A stretch of 33,043 nt of DNA from an uncultured Marinospirillum sp. (GCA_947624795.1 CANQLY010000009.1:1-33043); one strand, 5' to 3'; shown: positions 1-9,198, counted from the first letter of the stretch. Translations and numbers: made by a program. The notes: generated by a model not told the origin, from the sequence alone.

Positions 1-2
1 CG

Positions 3-1130
3 GGCACTGCACGCCATTTTGGTTTAGAAAACAACTGGTGGTATGACGGTCGCCGCGACCTAGTGGCATCAACCGATGCAGCACTGACTTATTTAACCCA
101 GCTAAATAACCGCTTTGACGACTGGCATTTGGCACTTGCTTCTTATAATACCGGTGGCGGCAATGTGAACCGTGCTTTGCGAAATAACCGCAATGCCGGT
201 GGCAAGGGCACGTTTTGGGAATTAAAGCTGCATGCTGAAACCCGTGCCTATGTGCCTAAAATGATTGCTTTAGCACGGCTTATTGCCAACCCTGAAGAAC
301 ACGGCATGAACCTAACCCCCATTGCCAACCGCCCTTATTTTGCAGCCGTTGATACCCAAGGGCAGGTCGATTTAGCCATGGCCGCTCAGCTGGCTAATAT
401 CAGCATGAATGAGCTTTACCTGCTTAACCCAGGCTTTAGCCAGTGGGCAACCAGCCCCGATGGGCCACACCGCTTGTTAGTACCGGTTGAAAATGCAGAA
501 CTGTTTGCTGAAAACCTTAAAAAATTACCACCCAAGCAACGCATGAGTTGGCAGCGTTATCGGGTGAGTGCAGGCGATAGCTTATTAACCATTTCACGGC
601 GCTTTAATACCACACCCAGTATGATTCGTGATGCCAACCAGCTGCGTGGGGATATTATTCGTGCTGGCCATGAATTGTTAATTCCTATTCCCAGCCAAGA
701 TGCAAACCAATACGCCTTAAGCGAAGACCAGCGCCAGCAGCGCCACCAAAACGTGGCACGTCAAGGGCAAAAGGTTGAACACAAAGTGCGTGCCGGTGAC
801 AGCTTTTGGAGTTTATCACGGCGGCATGGGGTTTCAGTCCGTGAATTGGCTAGCTGGAATAGCATGGCACCGGGCGATCCTTTAATGGCCGGACAAAACC
901 TTGTTATCTGGTCACGTTCAAGTAATGCCAAAACCCTTGCCAGCAGCAGTAACCGCAGCGTGATACGCAAGGTTAACTACACGGTTCGTAATGGTGATAA
1001 CCTTGCCACCATCGCCACCCGTTTTAAAGTCAGTGTAGGCGATATTAGCCGCTGGAATAGCATTAACCCCAGCCGTTATTTACAGCCGGGGCAAAGCTTA
1101 ACTTTACACGTTGATGTTACCCGTAATTAA
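3..1130 (+). CDS. mltD: Membrane-bound lytic murein transglycosylase D, 3' part
   Basis: The gene runs in from the left edge in frame 3. It is open from the first codon, so the internal ATG at 63 is not the real start. The product cleaves peptidoglycan glycan strands between MurNAc and GlcNAc in the periplasm. The visible part begins with the end of the SLT domain (WWYDGRRDLVAS, then LALASYNTGGG, typical of MltD). The catalytic Glu lies upstream of the window. Three LysM peptidoglycan-binding repeats follow, counted from the Met at 63: about residues 167-211 (YRVSAGDSLLTISRRFN), 238-285 (KVRAGDSFWSLSRRHGV) and 305-352 (YTVRNGDNLATIATRFK). The TAA is followed after 18 nt by the yejA-like gene on the same strand, so the two may be cotranscribed. 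The family assignment is firm; only the N-terminus is missing. Confidence 0.93.
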   Translation, partial: GTARHFGLENNWWYDGRRDLVASTDAALTYLTQLNNRFDDWHLALASYNTGGGNVNRALRNNRNAGGKGTFWELKLHAETRAYVPKMIALARLIANPEEHGMNLTPIANRPYFAAVDTQGQVDLAMAAQLANISMNELYLLNPGFSQWATSPDGPHRLLVPVENAELFAENLKKLPPKQRMSWQRYRVSAGDSLLTISRRFNTTPSMIRDANQLRGDIIRAGHELLIPIPSQDANQYALSEDQRQQRHQNVARQGQKVEHKVRAGDSFWSLSRRHGVSVRELASWNSMAPGDPLMAGQNLVIWSRSSNAKTLASSSNRSVIRKVNYTVRNGDNLATIATRFKVSVGDISRWNSINPSRYLQPGQSLTLHVDVTRN

Positions 1131-1148
1131 CTTTTAAGGAATAACCTT

Positions 1149-2987
1149 ATGTCGGTGAACTTGTCAGGGAAAATCACCTTGCCCAAGCCTTTTAGCAAGC
1201 TGATCTGCCTAGCGTTACTCTCCGGCCTATTGCCTGCCAGTCCTTTATTAGCGGCTTCACCCCCAAGCAGCCAGCCTGCTTGTGGCCATGCTTTAACCTT
1301 GCATGGTGAAGCCAAATACCTAGCTGACTTTACTCACTTAGATTACGTTAATCCGCAAGCGCCAAAAGGCGGCAGCCTAAGCCAAGCCGCGCAAGGCACT
1401 TTCGATAGCTTTAACCCCTTTATAGTACAAGGCACAGCGGCGGCTGGTTTGGGACATATTTATGATTCCCTGACCTACCACACGGCCGATGAACCCTTTA
1501 CTGAATACGGTTTATTAGCCAGCTGTATGCAGCTAGACCCAGCGGGAAGATGGATAGAGTTTGAACTTCGCCCTGAAGCGCGTTTCCACGATGGCAAACC
1601 TGTTACTGCTGAAGACGTGGCTTTTACCTTTAAGCTATTGCGTGAAGAAGGCCGGCCTTTTTACCGTGCCTACTATGCCGATATTACTGAAATAAAAGTA
1701 CTTAACCCGCAGCGCATTCGCTTTGAACTGGCCAGCCATGAGAACCGTGAACTACCGTTGATAATCGGACAAATTCCTATTCTGCCAAAACACTACTGGC
1801 AAGACCGTGATTTTAAACAGCCTTCTTTAGACAAACCAGTCGGTAGCGGTCCGTATAAAATTGCTGATGTCGATTCTGGCCGCCGCATTGTTTACCAAAA
1901 AGTAGCTAACTATTGGGGCGAAAACTTACCGGTTAATCTGGGTCGCAATAATATTGAGCGGATGATTTATGACTATTACCGTGATGCTACGGTTGCGCTG
2001 GAAGCTTTTAAAGCCGGACGGTTAGATTTTCGACACGAAAACATTGCTCGTAACTGGGCTACCGGTTATAGCGGCCCCGCTTTAAGCAGCGGCGATTTAA
2101 CGCTGGAAAGTATTCCCCATAAAAATTCAGCTGGTATGCAAGGTTATTTCTTTAATACCCGCCGTGACGTTTTTAAAGACCCCAAAGTACGCTTGGCACT
2201 TATTCAGATGTTTGATTTTGAATGGTCTAACCAGCAACTATTTCACGGTGCTTATACCCGCACCCAAAGCTATTTTAGTAATTCCGAACTAGCCAGCAGC
2301 GGTTTACCCGAAGGTAACGAACTAGTACTTTTAAAGCCTTTTGCTAAGCAGCTGCCTGATGAAGTGTTTAATCAAGAATACAGCCTGCCAGTGACTGACG
2401 GCAGCGGCAATATTCGTAACCAAACCCGTAAAGCCTTGGGTTTATTGCGTGAAGCAGGCTGGACGATTGACGGTCGTCGCTTAGTGAATGCAGCCGGTGA
2501 ACAGCTACGCTTTGAAATTCTTCTGCACGATACCTCCTTTGAGCGGGTGGTTTTACCTTGGCGGCAAAACTTAGAAAGAATCGGTATTCGTATGGATGTG
2601 CGTGTGGTGGATGTCACCCAATACTTAAACCGCCTCCGCAGTTTTGATTACGATATGGTGGTTTCTTCTATCGGCCAAAGCTTGTCACCGGGTAACGAGC
2701 AGCGTGAGTTTTTCCATTCTGAATTTGCCCATTCAACCGATGGTCGCAATATTTCAGGGGTAGAAGACCCAGTCGTTGATGCTTTAATTGAACAACTGAT
2801 TAATGCCCAAGATAGAGAAAGCTTAATTACTGCTACTCGTGCTTTAGACCGAGTGCTGTTATGGGGGCATTATGTGATTCCGCATTGGCATTTAAACGAA
2901 TACCGCATTGCTCGCCATAAACAAATTAAAATTCCTGAAGTACGCCCAGATTATGGCTTGCCTATTGATACTTGGTGGGTTGAGTAA
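1149..2987 (+). CDS. yejA: Periplasmic oligopeptide-binding protein of an ABC importer (YejA type)
   Basis: This is a family 5 extracellular solute-binding protein of 612 residues, close to the length of E. coli YejA. An N-terminal signal peptide is visible (hydrophobic stretch about residues 17-36 ending LLAASPP). The mature part has typical SBP_bac_5 features: FTHLDYVNPQAPKGG near the start, FHDGKPVTAEDVAFTFK (about 140-155) and GSGPYKI (about 230). AAGGA stands 8 nt before the ATG. It is the first gene of a run with yejB, yejE and yejF, separated from yejB by only 3 nt. In E. coli the YejABEF system imports peptides and the antibiotic microcin C. Peptide specificity here is inferred from family and context. 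Confidence 0.92.
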   Translation: MSVNLSGKITLPKPFSKLICLALLSGLLPASPLLAASPPSSQPACGHALTLHGEAKYLADFTHLDYVNPQAPKGGSLSQAAQGTFDSFNPFIVQGTAAAGLGHIYDSLTYHTADEPFTEYGLLASCMQLDPAGRWIEFELRPEARFHDGKPVTAEDVAFTFKLLREEGRPFYRAYYADITEIKVLNPQRIRFELASHENRELPLIIGQIPILPKHYWQDRDFKQPSLDKPVGSGPYKIADVDSGRRIVYQKVANYWGENLPVNLGRNNIERMIYDYYRDATVALEAFKAGRLDFRHENIARNWATGYSGPALSSGDLTLESIPHKNSAGMQGYFFNTRRDVFKDPKVRLALIQMFDFEWSNQQLFHGAYTRTQSYFSNSELASSGLPEGNELVLLKPFAKQLPDEVFNQEYSLPVTDGSGNIRNQTRKALGLLREAGWTIDGRRLVNAAGEQLRFEILLHDTSFERVVLPWRQNLERIGIRMDVRVVDVTQYLNRLRSFDYDMVVSSIGQSLSPGNEQREFFHSEFAHSTDGRNISGVEDPVVDALIEQLINAQDRESLITATRALDRVLLWGHYVIPHWHLNEYRIARHKQIKIPEVRPDYGLPIDTWWVE

Positions 2988-2990
2988 CCT

Positions 2991-4082
2991 ATGGCGCCTT
3001 ACCTGCTAAGACGTTTGTTATTAATTCCACCGACTTTGCTGGGCATTTTGCTGCTGAACTTTTTGATTATTCAAGCTGCCCCCGGTGGTCCCATAGAGCA
3101 GGTGATGGCACAAATGGGCGGTATGGATGGCCTAAGCAGTACTCGCATAGATTCTTCTGGTGGCGAAGCGGTTGCAAGCCGTTCGGATGATAGCGGTTCT
3201 TCCTACCGTGGCTCTCGTGGGGTTGATGCCCGTTTTATTGCCGAATTAGAAGCCCAATTTGGTTTTGATAAACCTGCCCATGAACGCTTTATGCAAATGG
3301 TCGGGCAATATTTACGCTTTGATTTAGGCGAAAGTTTTTTTCGTGGGCGTAGTGTGACTGATTTAATTATCGAAAAAATGCCGGTATCCATTTCTTTGGG
3401 GCTTTGGTCTACCCTGCTGATTTATTTAATTTCTATTCCTTTAGGTATTCGTAAAGCCCTTAAACACGGCAGCCGCTTTGATGTTTGGACTTCTTCCATC
3501 GTTATTGTTGGCTATGCTATTCCGGGCTTCTTATTTGCCATTCTTTTAATAGTGCTTTTTGCCGGTGGTAGTTATTTAGACTGGTTTCCGTTACGGGGTT
3601 TAACGTCTGATAACTTTAGTGAACTAAGCACGCTAGGCAAAATTGCCGATTACTTTTGGCACCTAGCCTTGCCGGTTTTAGCCATGACTATTTCTGGTTT
3701 TGCGACTTTAACCCTGTTAACCAAAAACTCTTTTTTAGATGAAATTCATAAACAGTATGTGCTAACGGCTCGCGCTAAGGGCGCGAGTGAACAGCAGGTG
3801 CTTTATGGTCATGTGTTTCGTAATGCCATGCTAATTATTATTGCGGGAATGCCGGCTGCTTTGGTGAGTATTTTCTTTACCGGTTCGTTATTAATTGAAG
3901 TGATTTTCTCTTTAGATGGTTTGGGTTTATTGGGTTTTGAAGCCGTAGTACAAAGGGATTACCCAGTAGTCTTTGGCACGCTGTATTTATTCACTTTAAT
4001 TGGCTTACTGTTAAAAATAATTAGTGATATTACTTATATGTTGATAGACCCACGCATTGATTTTTCGTCGAGGGAAAATTAA
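2991..4082 (+). CDS. yejB: Peptide ABC transporter permease (YejB type)
   Basis: Inner-membrane permease of 363 residues, nearly the same length as E. coli YejB. It starts [18 protein letters not shown], the usual first membrane segment of DppB/OppB-type permeases. A hydrophilic Ser/Gly-rich loop (about residues 40-75) follows, then five further membrane segments. The EAA-type coupling motif is visible as [20 protein letters not shown] (about 254-273), where the ATPase YejF should dock. It starts 3 nt after yejA, and its TAA overlaps the yejE start by one base (TAATG), which indicates translational coupling. It would form the transmembrane channel together with YejE. Confidence 0.93.
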   Translation: MAPYLLRRLLLIPPTLLGILLLNFLIIQAAPGGPIEQVMAQMGGMDGLSSTRIDSSGGEAVASRSDDSGSSYRGSRGVDARFIAELEAQFGFDKPAHERFMQMVGQYLRFDLGESFFRGRSVTDLIIEKMPVSISLGLWSTLLIYLISIPLGIRKALKHGSRFDVWTSSIVIVGYAIPGFLFAILLIVLFAGGSYLDWFPLRGLTSDNFSELSTLGKIADYFWHLALPVLAMTISGFATLTLLTKNSFLDEIHKQYVLTARAKGASEQQVLYGHVFRNAMLIIIAGMPAALVSIFFTGSLLIEVIFSLDGLGLLGFEAVVQRDYPVVFGTLYLFTLIGLLLKIISDITYMLIDPRIDFSSREN

Positions 4083-5128
4083 TGTCGTTGCCTTCTTTTA
4101 ATCTATCCCCACTTAATCAACGCCGCTGGCAATTATTTAAAGCCAACCGCCGTGCTTGGTGGGCGCTTTGGGCTTTTTTGTTAATGTTTGGCATTAGCCT
4201 AGTCGCCGAGCTAGTAGCTAACGATAAACCCTTGTTGGTGAGCTATGCTGGCAAGCTGTATTTTCCTTTAGTCACTGATTACCCAGAAACTACCTTTGGC
4301 GGTGATTTACCCTTAGCGGCAGATTTCCGTGACAGCTATTTGTTAGATTTAATTCAACACGATGGCTGGGTAGTCTGGCCGTTGATTCCTTTTAGCCATG
4401 AAACCATTAACTATAATTTAACTCAGCCAGCACCCGCGCCGCCTTCAAGTGAAAATTGGTTAGGTACCGATGACCAAGGGCGAGATGTACTGGCAAGGGT
4501 TATTTACAGCCTTAGATTATCCATTGTCTTTGCCTTGTTACTGACTTTAGGCAGTAGTTTGGTGGGCGTGTTTGTGGGTGCTATTCAAGGTTATTACGGT
4601 GGTAAATTGGATTTATGGGGCCAGCGCTTTATCGAGATTTGGTCTGGCTTACCCACGCTTTTTGTATTAATAATTTTGGCCAGTATTATTGCCCCCAGCT
4701 TTTGGTGGTTGTTATTAATTATGCTGCTTTTTAGCTGGACTGCTTTGGTCGATTTAGTCAGAGCCGAATGCCTAAGAGCACGTAATTTAGAATATGTGCG
4801 GGCGGCTCGGGCATTAGGTTTACCAAATCATTTGATTTTGTTTAGGCATGTTTTACCTAATGCCATGGTTGCCACCCTAACCTTTTTGCCCTTCTTATTT
4901 ACCGGTGCAGTGACTACCCTTACCGCTTTAGACTTTTTAGGTTTTGGTATGCCGCCAGGAACTCCCTCCTTAGGTGAACTGGTTGCCCAAGGCAAGGCTA
5001 ATCTACAATCGCCTTGGTTGGGCTTAACCGCTTTTGCGACCTTGGCTTTGCTGCTAACCCTTTTGGTGTTTATTGGTGAAGGTGTGCGAGATGCCTTTGA
5101 CCCACGTAAGGCCATGCACAATGACTAA
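4082..5128 (+). CDS. yejE: Peptide ABC transporter permease (YejE type)
   Basis: Second inner-membrane permease of the importer, 348 residues. An N-terminal cytoplasmic piece (LSPLNQRRWQLFKANRRAWW) precedes the first membrane helix, as in OppC/DppC-type subunits. The motif NWLGTDDQGRDVLARVIYSL (about 122-141) is characteristic of the family. The EAA loop is visible as LEYVRAARALGLPNHLILFR (about 238-257). Start and stop both overlap neighbours: one base with yejB, and eight bases with the preferred yejF start at 5121. This tight coupling supports assembly of YejB, YejE and YejF in one complex. Confidence 0.93.
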   Translation: MSLPSFNLSPLNQRRWQLFKANRRAWWALWAFLLMFGISLVAELVANDKPLLVSYAGKLYFPLVTDYPETTFGGDLPLAADFRDSYLLDLIQHDGWVVWPLIPFSHETINYNLTQPAPAPPSSENWLGTDDQGRDVLARVIYSLRLSIVFALLLTLGSSLVGVFVGAIQGYYGGKLDLWGQRFIEIWSGLPTLFVLIILASIIAPSFWWLLLIMLLFSWTALVDLVRAECLRARNLEYVRAARALGLPNHLILFRHVLPNAMVATLTFLPFLFTGAVTTLTALDFLGFGMPPGTPSLGELVAQGKANLQSPWLGLTAFATLALLLTLLVFIGEGVRDAFDPRKAMHND

Positions 5129-6740
5129 TCAATCTTTAAATAACAATCAGCTTAAACAGCCCTTACTGACCATCCAAAACCTAAGGGTTAGCTTTGGTGA
5201 TAATGCACCCGCATTAAAAGACGTTTCTTTAACGCTTAATGCCGGTGAAACTCTGGCACTGGTCGGCGAAAGTGGTTCAGGGAAATCAGTCACTGCTTTA
5301 GCCACGCTGGGCTTACTGCCTGCTAATGCCAAGGTAACTGGCAGTGTACTGTTAAAAGACCAGCAGCTAGTGGGTATGGATGATAAAAAGCTTCGTTATT
5401 TGCGTGGTAAGCGTATAGCGATGATTTTTCAAGAACCCATGACCTCGCTAAACCCCTTGCACCGAGTGGCTAAGCAGATTAATGAAACCCTGCGCTTGCA
5501 CCAAGGCTTAACCGGACAAGCAGCTCAGCAACGCTGCTTAGAATTACTCGCAGCGGTGCAACTACCCAACCCTACTGTAATTGCCCAAGCTTGGCCGCAT
5601 CAGTTATCTGGCGGTCAGCGCCAGCGGGTGATGATAGCGATAGCGCTGGCTAATAATCCGGATATTTTATTAGCCGATGAGCCAACTACAGCGCTCGACG
5701 TTACCGTACAGCAAGAAGTTTTACACTTGCTAAAAGATTTACAACAGCAGTTTGGCATGGCGATTTTACTGATTACCCACGACCTAAACCTAGTGCGCAA
5801 ACACAGTGACCGAGTGGCAGTGATGCACCAAGGCTTAGTGGTAGAAACCCAAGCTACTGCCGAATTATTTGCCAATCCTCAAGCTGATTATACTAAGCAG
5901 CTACTAGGCAGCGAACCCAGCGGCCAAGCGCCAGCCATAGACCCTAACAGCCCCATTTTATTAGAAGTAAACAACCTTAGAGTAGAATTTGCTCGCCCAG
6001 CCACCAGTATTTTGCCTTGGAAAAAACCCGCACCTTTTGTAGCAGTAGAAAACCAATCGCTGATTTTAAAAGAAGGCGAAACACTGGGCATCGTTGGTGA
6101 AAGTGGTTCGGGTAAAACCACCCTAGCTTTGGCTTTATTAAGGTTATTACCTAATGCTGGCGGCGTTATTAAGATGGACGGTACAGAACTCCAAAGCTTG
6201 CCGCAAAAACAGCTATTACCTTGGCGGCGTAAAATGCAGCTGGTCTTTCAAGACCCCTACGGCAGCCTTAGCCCACGTATGAGTGTGGCAGAAATTATTG
6301 CTGAAGGGCTTAAACTTCATCAGCCCAAACTCAGTAAACAAGCAGTAGAAGAAAGCGTATGCGAAGTATTAACCGAAGTCGGTTTAGAAACCTCGACTCG
6401 CCACCGCTACCCGCATGAGTTTTCTGGTGGGCAACGCCAACGCATTGCCATAGCCAGAGCCTTAATTCTTAAACCGCGCTTATTAGTGCTCGATGAGCCC
6501 ACTTCAGCCCTAGACCGCAGTGTTCAAGCGCAAGTAATTGAGCTATTAAGAGAGCTGCAATTAAAGCACCAGCTAACCTACCTGTTTATTAGCCACGATT
6601 TACAAGTGATTAAAGCCTTAAGCCATCGCATTCTAGTGCTAAAAGATGGCCAGCAAATTGAAACCGCCACCACAGAACAACTGTTCAAACAACCAGCTAG
6701 TGACTATACTCAGCAGCTATTAAAAGCCGCTGGCTACTAG
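5121..6740 (+). CDS. yejF: Peptide ABC transporter ATP-binding protein with two nucleotide-binding domains (YejF type)
   Basis: The product is a fused double ATPase of about 539 residues that energises the YejBE permease. The first domain has Walker A GESGSGKS, signature LSGGQRQRV and Walker B ILLADEPTTALD. The second repeats these as GESGSGKT, FSGGQRQRIAIARA and LLVLDEPTSALD. Both nucleotide sites look intact. The open frame extends upstream to 5073, but that part lies inside yejE in another frame. The ATG at 5121 (MTNQSLNNN) gives the normal family length and an 8-nt overlap with yejE, so I chose it. A T-rich stretch follows the stop, but no strong terminator hairpin is apparent. Confidence 0.93.
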   Translation: MTNQSLNNNQLKQPLLTIQNLRVSFGDNAPALKDVSLTLNAGETLALVGESGSGKSVTALATLGLLPANAKVTGSVLLKDQQLVGMDDKKLRYLRGKRIAMIFQEPMTSLNPLHRVAKQINETLRLHQGLTGQAAQQRCLELLAAVQLPNPTVIAQAWPHQLSGGQRQRVMIAIALANNPDILLADEPTTALDVTVQQEVLHLLKDLQQQFGMAILLITHDLNLVRKHSDRVAVMHQGLVVETQATAELFANPQADYTKQLLGSEPSGQAPAIDPNSPILLEVNNLRVEFARPATSILPWKKPAPFVAVENQSLILKEGETLGIVGESGSGKTTLALALLRLLPNAGGVIKMDGTELQSLPQKQLLPWRRKMQLVFQDPYGSLSPRMSVAEIIAEGLKLHQPKLSKQAVEESVCEVLTEVGLETSTRHRYPHEFSGGQRQRIAIARALILKPRLLVLDEPTSALDRSVQAQVIELLRELQLKHQLTYLFISHDLQVIKALSHRILVLKDGQQIETATTEQLFKQPASDYTQQLLKAAGY

Positions 6741-6764
6741 TTTTTTTTAAAGAGTAAAATTATT

Positions 6765-7313
6765 ATGATGGGAAATGCCCACCTTGCTTTTGGCACAGGT
6801 TCTTATTTAATTGTTACTAGCCTTGTTGGTCATACGCCTGGCATTATTGAACTCGCAGCAGCAGCATTGGGTTCGCTTATTCCCGATGCAGACCACCCCC
6901 GCTCTAAGGTAGGGCGCTGGTTGCCAGGCATTAGCCACTTTTTTTATAGCTTTTGTGGCGGGCATCGGGGTTTTACGCATTCGGCTTTATTAGTCATTCC
7001 CATGATGTTTTTTACGGGCTGGTTACTTGATCAACACAATGACCAATTAGGATTAGCAACCGCCGGCGCTTTCCAAGATTCAGTTTATGGCATGGGTTAC
7101 CTTGCCATGTTAGCGTTTGTTTTTGGCTTTTTATCGCACCTAATAGGCGATGCGATGACCACCGAAGGCTTAAGAATCTTATGGCCTTTAAAAACAAAAA
7201 TCAGACTCACGCCTTTAAGGGCTGACTCTAAATTATTAAACTTTTTTACTTGGTGGCTGTGCATTGCAGGCATAGGAACCCACCTCTACAGCAGTTACCA
7301 AGCTTTAATTTAA
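6765..7313 (+). CDS. YdjM-like inner-membrane protein (annotated as metal-dependent hydrolase family)
   Basis: A 182-residue membrane protein of the YdjM/LexA-binding inner-membrane family (PF04307). Visible family features are GSLIPDADHPRSKVG (about residues 37-51) and GGHRGFTHSALL (about 64-75), with conserved His and Asp residues that could bind metal, and four to five hydrophobic segments. The family is often named metal-dependent hydrolase, but the reaction is not well established. Two adjacent ATG codons (6765, 6768) could start it; AAAGAG lies about 10 nt upstream. Its TAA is followed 13 nt later by the YqaA-like gene, so the two are probably cotranscribed. Confidence 0.8.
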   Translation: MMGNAHLAFGTGSYLIVTSLVGHTPGIIELAAAALGSLIPDADHPRSKVGRWLPGISHFFYSFCGGHRGFTHSALLVIPMMFFTGWLLDQHNDQLGLATAGAFQDSVYGMGYLAMLAFVFGFLSHLIGDAMTTEGLRILWPLKTKIRLTPLRADSKLLNFFTWWLCIAGIGTHLYSSYQALI

Positions 7314-7326
7314 TAGAGGCTTGCCT

Positions 7327-7785
7327 ATGGTTAGCTGGCTCAGTTATTTGGGGCTAACCTTATCAGCTTGCATTGCCGCAACTCTTTTGCCGATGCAGTC
7401 TGAAACAGCGCTGGTGGCACTCTTAACGCTAAAACCCAGTGCGGTTTATTCTTTGGTTGCCGTGGCAACTTTTGGCAATGTGTTGGGTTCACAAATTAAC
7501 TGGTGGTTGGGTGGTCAGCTGCAGCGTTGGCAAAACCGCCGCTGGTTTCCTGTCACACCTAGTCAACTTGAACGTGCCCAAAACTGGTATCAGCGTTATG
7601 GGCGTTGGAGTTTATTTCTGAGTTGGATGCCTGTGGTGGGAGACCCACTTACCCTAGTGGCAGGGGTATTGCGTGAACCTTTTTGGCGTTTTACTTTGAT
7701 TGTTAGTCTAGCTAAATTCGGGCGCTACGCTGTTTTAGCCTATGTCACCCTGTATATTATAAAAGAAGTAAGCACTTCTACTTAA
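7327..7785 (+). CDS. yqaA: YqaA/DedA-like inner-membrane protein, intact copy
   Basis: A membrane protein of 152 residues resembling the YqaA branch of the SNARE-associated/DedA family. It contains NVLGSQINWWLGG, a conserved amphipathic region (RAQNWYQRYGRWSLFLSWMP) and VVGDPLTLVAGVLREPFWRF. I chose the ATG at 7327 because AGAGG (7315-7319) is 7 nt upstream; the TTG at 7321 is too close to that site. From about 7361 to its stop it repeats 13361-13785, with about 21 mismatches in 425 positions by my count. The first 13 codons are much less alike. Other members of the DedA superfamily are linked to membrane homeostasis or lipid carriers, but no function is demonstrated for this branch. Confidence 0.75.
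   Translation: MVSWLSYLGLTLSACIAATLLPMQSETALVALLTLKPSAVYSLVAVATFGNVLGSQINWWLGGQLQRWQNRRWFPVTPSQLERAQNWYQRYGRWSLFLSWMPVVGDPLTLVAGVLREPFWRFTLIVSLAKFGRYAVLAYVTLYIIKEVSTST
7361..7785 (+). repeat. Direct repeat, copy 1 (yqaA body), matches 13361-13785
   Basis: The 425-bp segment matches the second yqaA copy at an offset of exactly 6000 bp without gaps. I count about 21 substitutions, many at third codon positions. Together with copy 2 it brackets the accessory block and gives homologous recombination a substrate for excising it. Confidence 0.9.
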
Positions 7786-8246
7786 TGAGTTGCACTTGGT
7801 GGTTGAATCTAGGATTTAATTCAGTATCGTTTTCCAGCTCAGATATTAAGTTAATAACAGAGCCTGATAACTCTGCGACTAAACTATTACCTTTTACTTG
7901 CTTGGCTTCGTGTTTAATAACACTCAAGCGACCAGCAATGTCATTAGCAGAACCTAAGCTAGCAGAAGCTGAATCAATGGCTGCCACTGAAATACTCATT
8001 AAGCTAAAAAAGCGTTTTTCACCAAAACGGTCTTCAGCCCAAATGCCTTTATCACCTAAATGTGCTGGGCTATAGAAGGATTCACGGTAATGGATAAACT
8101 CTTGAAGAATATTAGCAACACAGGCTTGCCAGTTAACACTACGAAAAACCACCACATAATCATCGCCACCCACATGGCCTACAAAATCAACTTCAGAGTG
8201 ACTATGCTTTTTTAATAGTTGTGCTAGGTGAATCAGTATTTCATCA
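7778..8246 (-). pseudogene. 3' fragment of an EAL-CBS-GGDEF gene
   Basis: This encodes only the last part of a GGDEF domain, starting in the middle of the motif KGDEILIHLAQLL and including HVGGDDYVVVF. It aligns with 15821-16237 of the complete gene, with about 14 mismatches in 417 positions by my count, and lacks the EAL, CBS and early GGDEF parts. Homology stops abruptly at TCATCA (8241-8246), where the 71-bp element begins. At the other end the last 15 or so codons differ from the complete gene, and the TAG overlaps the end of yqaA by 8 nt. The open frame running on to 8323 reads through the element and is not a natural start. No function is expected. Confidence 0.85.
7830..8246. repeat. 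Repeat of the GGDEF 3' region, matches 15821-16237
   Basis: This is an ungapped match at offset 7991 to the end of the complete EAL-CBS-GGDEF gene, about 97 percent identical by hand count. It shows that the fragment derives from a close relative of that gene. In this copy the chemotaxis gene that separates yqaA from the GGDEF gene in the other locus is absent; only 44 bp lie between. Confidence 0.85.
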
Positions 8247-8316
8247 GGGTTTAAGGGACAGCCACTCTTTAATAATTCAACTAACCTAAATTTTGAGTGG
8301 ATGTCCTTTAAGGTTG
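8246..8316. mobile_element. 71-bp hairpin element, copy 1 (MITE- or REP-like)
   Basis: All 71 bases are identical to 11381-11451 in the same orientation. Imperfect inverted repeats of 17 bases (TTAAGGGACAGCCACTC at 8251-8267 and GAGTGGATGTCCTTTAA at 8295-8311, two mismatches) enclose a 27-base AT-rich centre. The element is too short to code for a transposase. It separates the truncated GGDEF fragment from the truncated ISL3 transposase. The form fits a non-autonomous element moved by a transposase in trans, possibly a REP-associated tyrosine transposase; the family is inference. Confidence 0.7.
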
Positions 8317-8469
8317 CAAGCATTTAGGGCAAGGCTCTGGCAATTTAGTGAAGCGACACTCAAGAACAGCATGGCTTTCAGTAATATGCTGGCCAGTAGC
8401 AACAAGGCCAAGTTTATTTAGTTGGCAAAAGCTGGAAAGGTTAGGGCTAGAAAAGGTAAGATTGTTCAT
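8308..8469 (-). pseudogene. N-terminal remnant of an ISL3-family transposase
   Basis: An ATG at 8469 opens 53 codons that include LGLVATGQHITESHAVLECR followed by CPKC. This resembles the N-terminal zinc-binding region of ISL3-type transposases (a HAVLECR-like strand followed by Cys-x-x-Cys). The frame ends in TAA at 8308 within the 71-bp element, so the catalytic DDE part is missing. The upstream side (to about 8525) may hold the outer end of the original insertion sequence, but no matching partner end remains. Recognition is by motif memory only. Confidence 0.55.
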
Positions 8470-8541
8470 GTCGGGGGACTTAGTTTTTGTTTGTGTAGGA
8501 ACTTACATTCTCTAAGAAACCCGACTCCTTTTCTAAGTCAA

Positions 8542-9198
8542 TTACAGGTTGTTTTTGAGCCAGCTATCGTGTAGCCATTTTTCGGTTTTACGATGACCTG
8601 GAAAGCTTATCCAGTTTATATCGCGTTCGAAAATCATCGGTTGTTCGTCTGCACCGACGATAACCCAAAACCATAAGCCGTCGGCAAGATTGCGAGCTTT
8701 GACCTTCATACCAGTAAGCTTCACAGTTTCACTACGGCCATTACGTTCAATAATAATGGGTTCGTCATGGGGTTTAACCCAACTAATTTTCATACGAGGC
8801 AGTAGATCTGGCGCGTTTTCTTCTAAGAATGCGCGGGCTATTTTCTCGCTTAGTTCTGGGCTGGGTAGGGCAGTATTTACTAGATCAAAAGAAATGTTGG
8901 CGAAGCCCTTTAATTTACCATTAGCGGCAATTACGGTGCTGAAATGTTCGCCTTCAATAATATTGTTACGATCATCCTTACGTATATAGCGCGTTAAGGT
9001 GGCAGTTTCGCCATCGACACTTACTTCGCGATTCCAAGCTTCTTTGTGGGTGCTGGGTACCATGTGTGAAACAACTAAGTTTTGCATTGCATACTCCTTA
9101 ACTTCATTAGTGGTAGCCTGAGAATAGGCTGGTAATAGAATGGTGGCTGAGGTGATAAATATCTTTAGCAGCATGGTATTGAAATGTTGTTTTTTCAT
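8542..9198 (-). CDS. Exported protein of unknown function
   Basis: A 218-residue protein with a clear Sec signal peptide: KK near the start, a hydrophobic core (about residues 9-24) and a likely cut after AYSQA. The mature part is mixed alpha/beta, with a stretch (STVIAANGKLKGFANISFD, about 87-105) that recalls PepSY or YcdB-like modules; I do not recognise it with certainty. No catalytic motif stands out. GGAG lies 7 nt before the ATG. It is downstream of the MFS gene on the same strand with 43 nt between, so it may be expressed with the marR-MFS unit. A role in the periplasm is inferred only from the signal peptide. Confidence 0.7.
   Translation of the reverse strand: MKKQHFNTMLLKIFITSATILLPAYSQATTNEVKEYAMQNLVVSHMVPSTHKEAWNREVSVDGETATLTRYIRKDDRNNIIEGEHFSTVIAANGKLKGFANISFDLVNTALPSPELSEKIARAFLEENAPDLLPRMKISWVKPHDEPIIIERNGRSETVKLTGMKVKARNLADGLWFWVIVGADEQPMIFERDINWISFPGHRKTEKWLHDSWLKNNL

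Noticed and set aside
6722-6750. Rho-independent terminator after yejF
   Set aside because: The AGCC-GCT-GGCT stem is only four pairs and the eight T residues begin several bases later; too weak to call, and the next gene could share the transcript.
7321-7326. TTG start for the first yqaA
   Set aside because: AGAGG is only one base before it; the ATG at 7327 has correct spacing.
7778-8323. Open frame of 181 codons as a separate gene
   Set aside because: Its first 25 or so codons come from the hairpin element and the rest is a GGDEF fragment; the start ATG lies in the ISL3 remnant. It is a chance fusion, listed as a pseudogene fragment.
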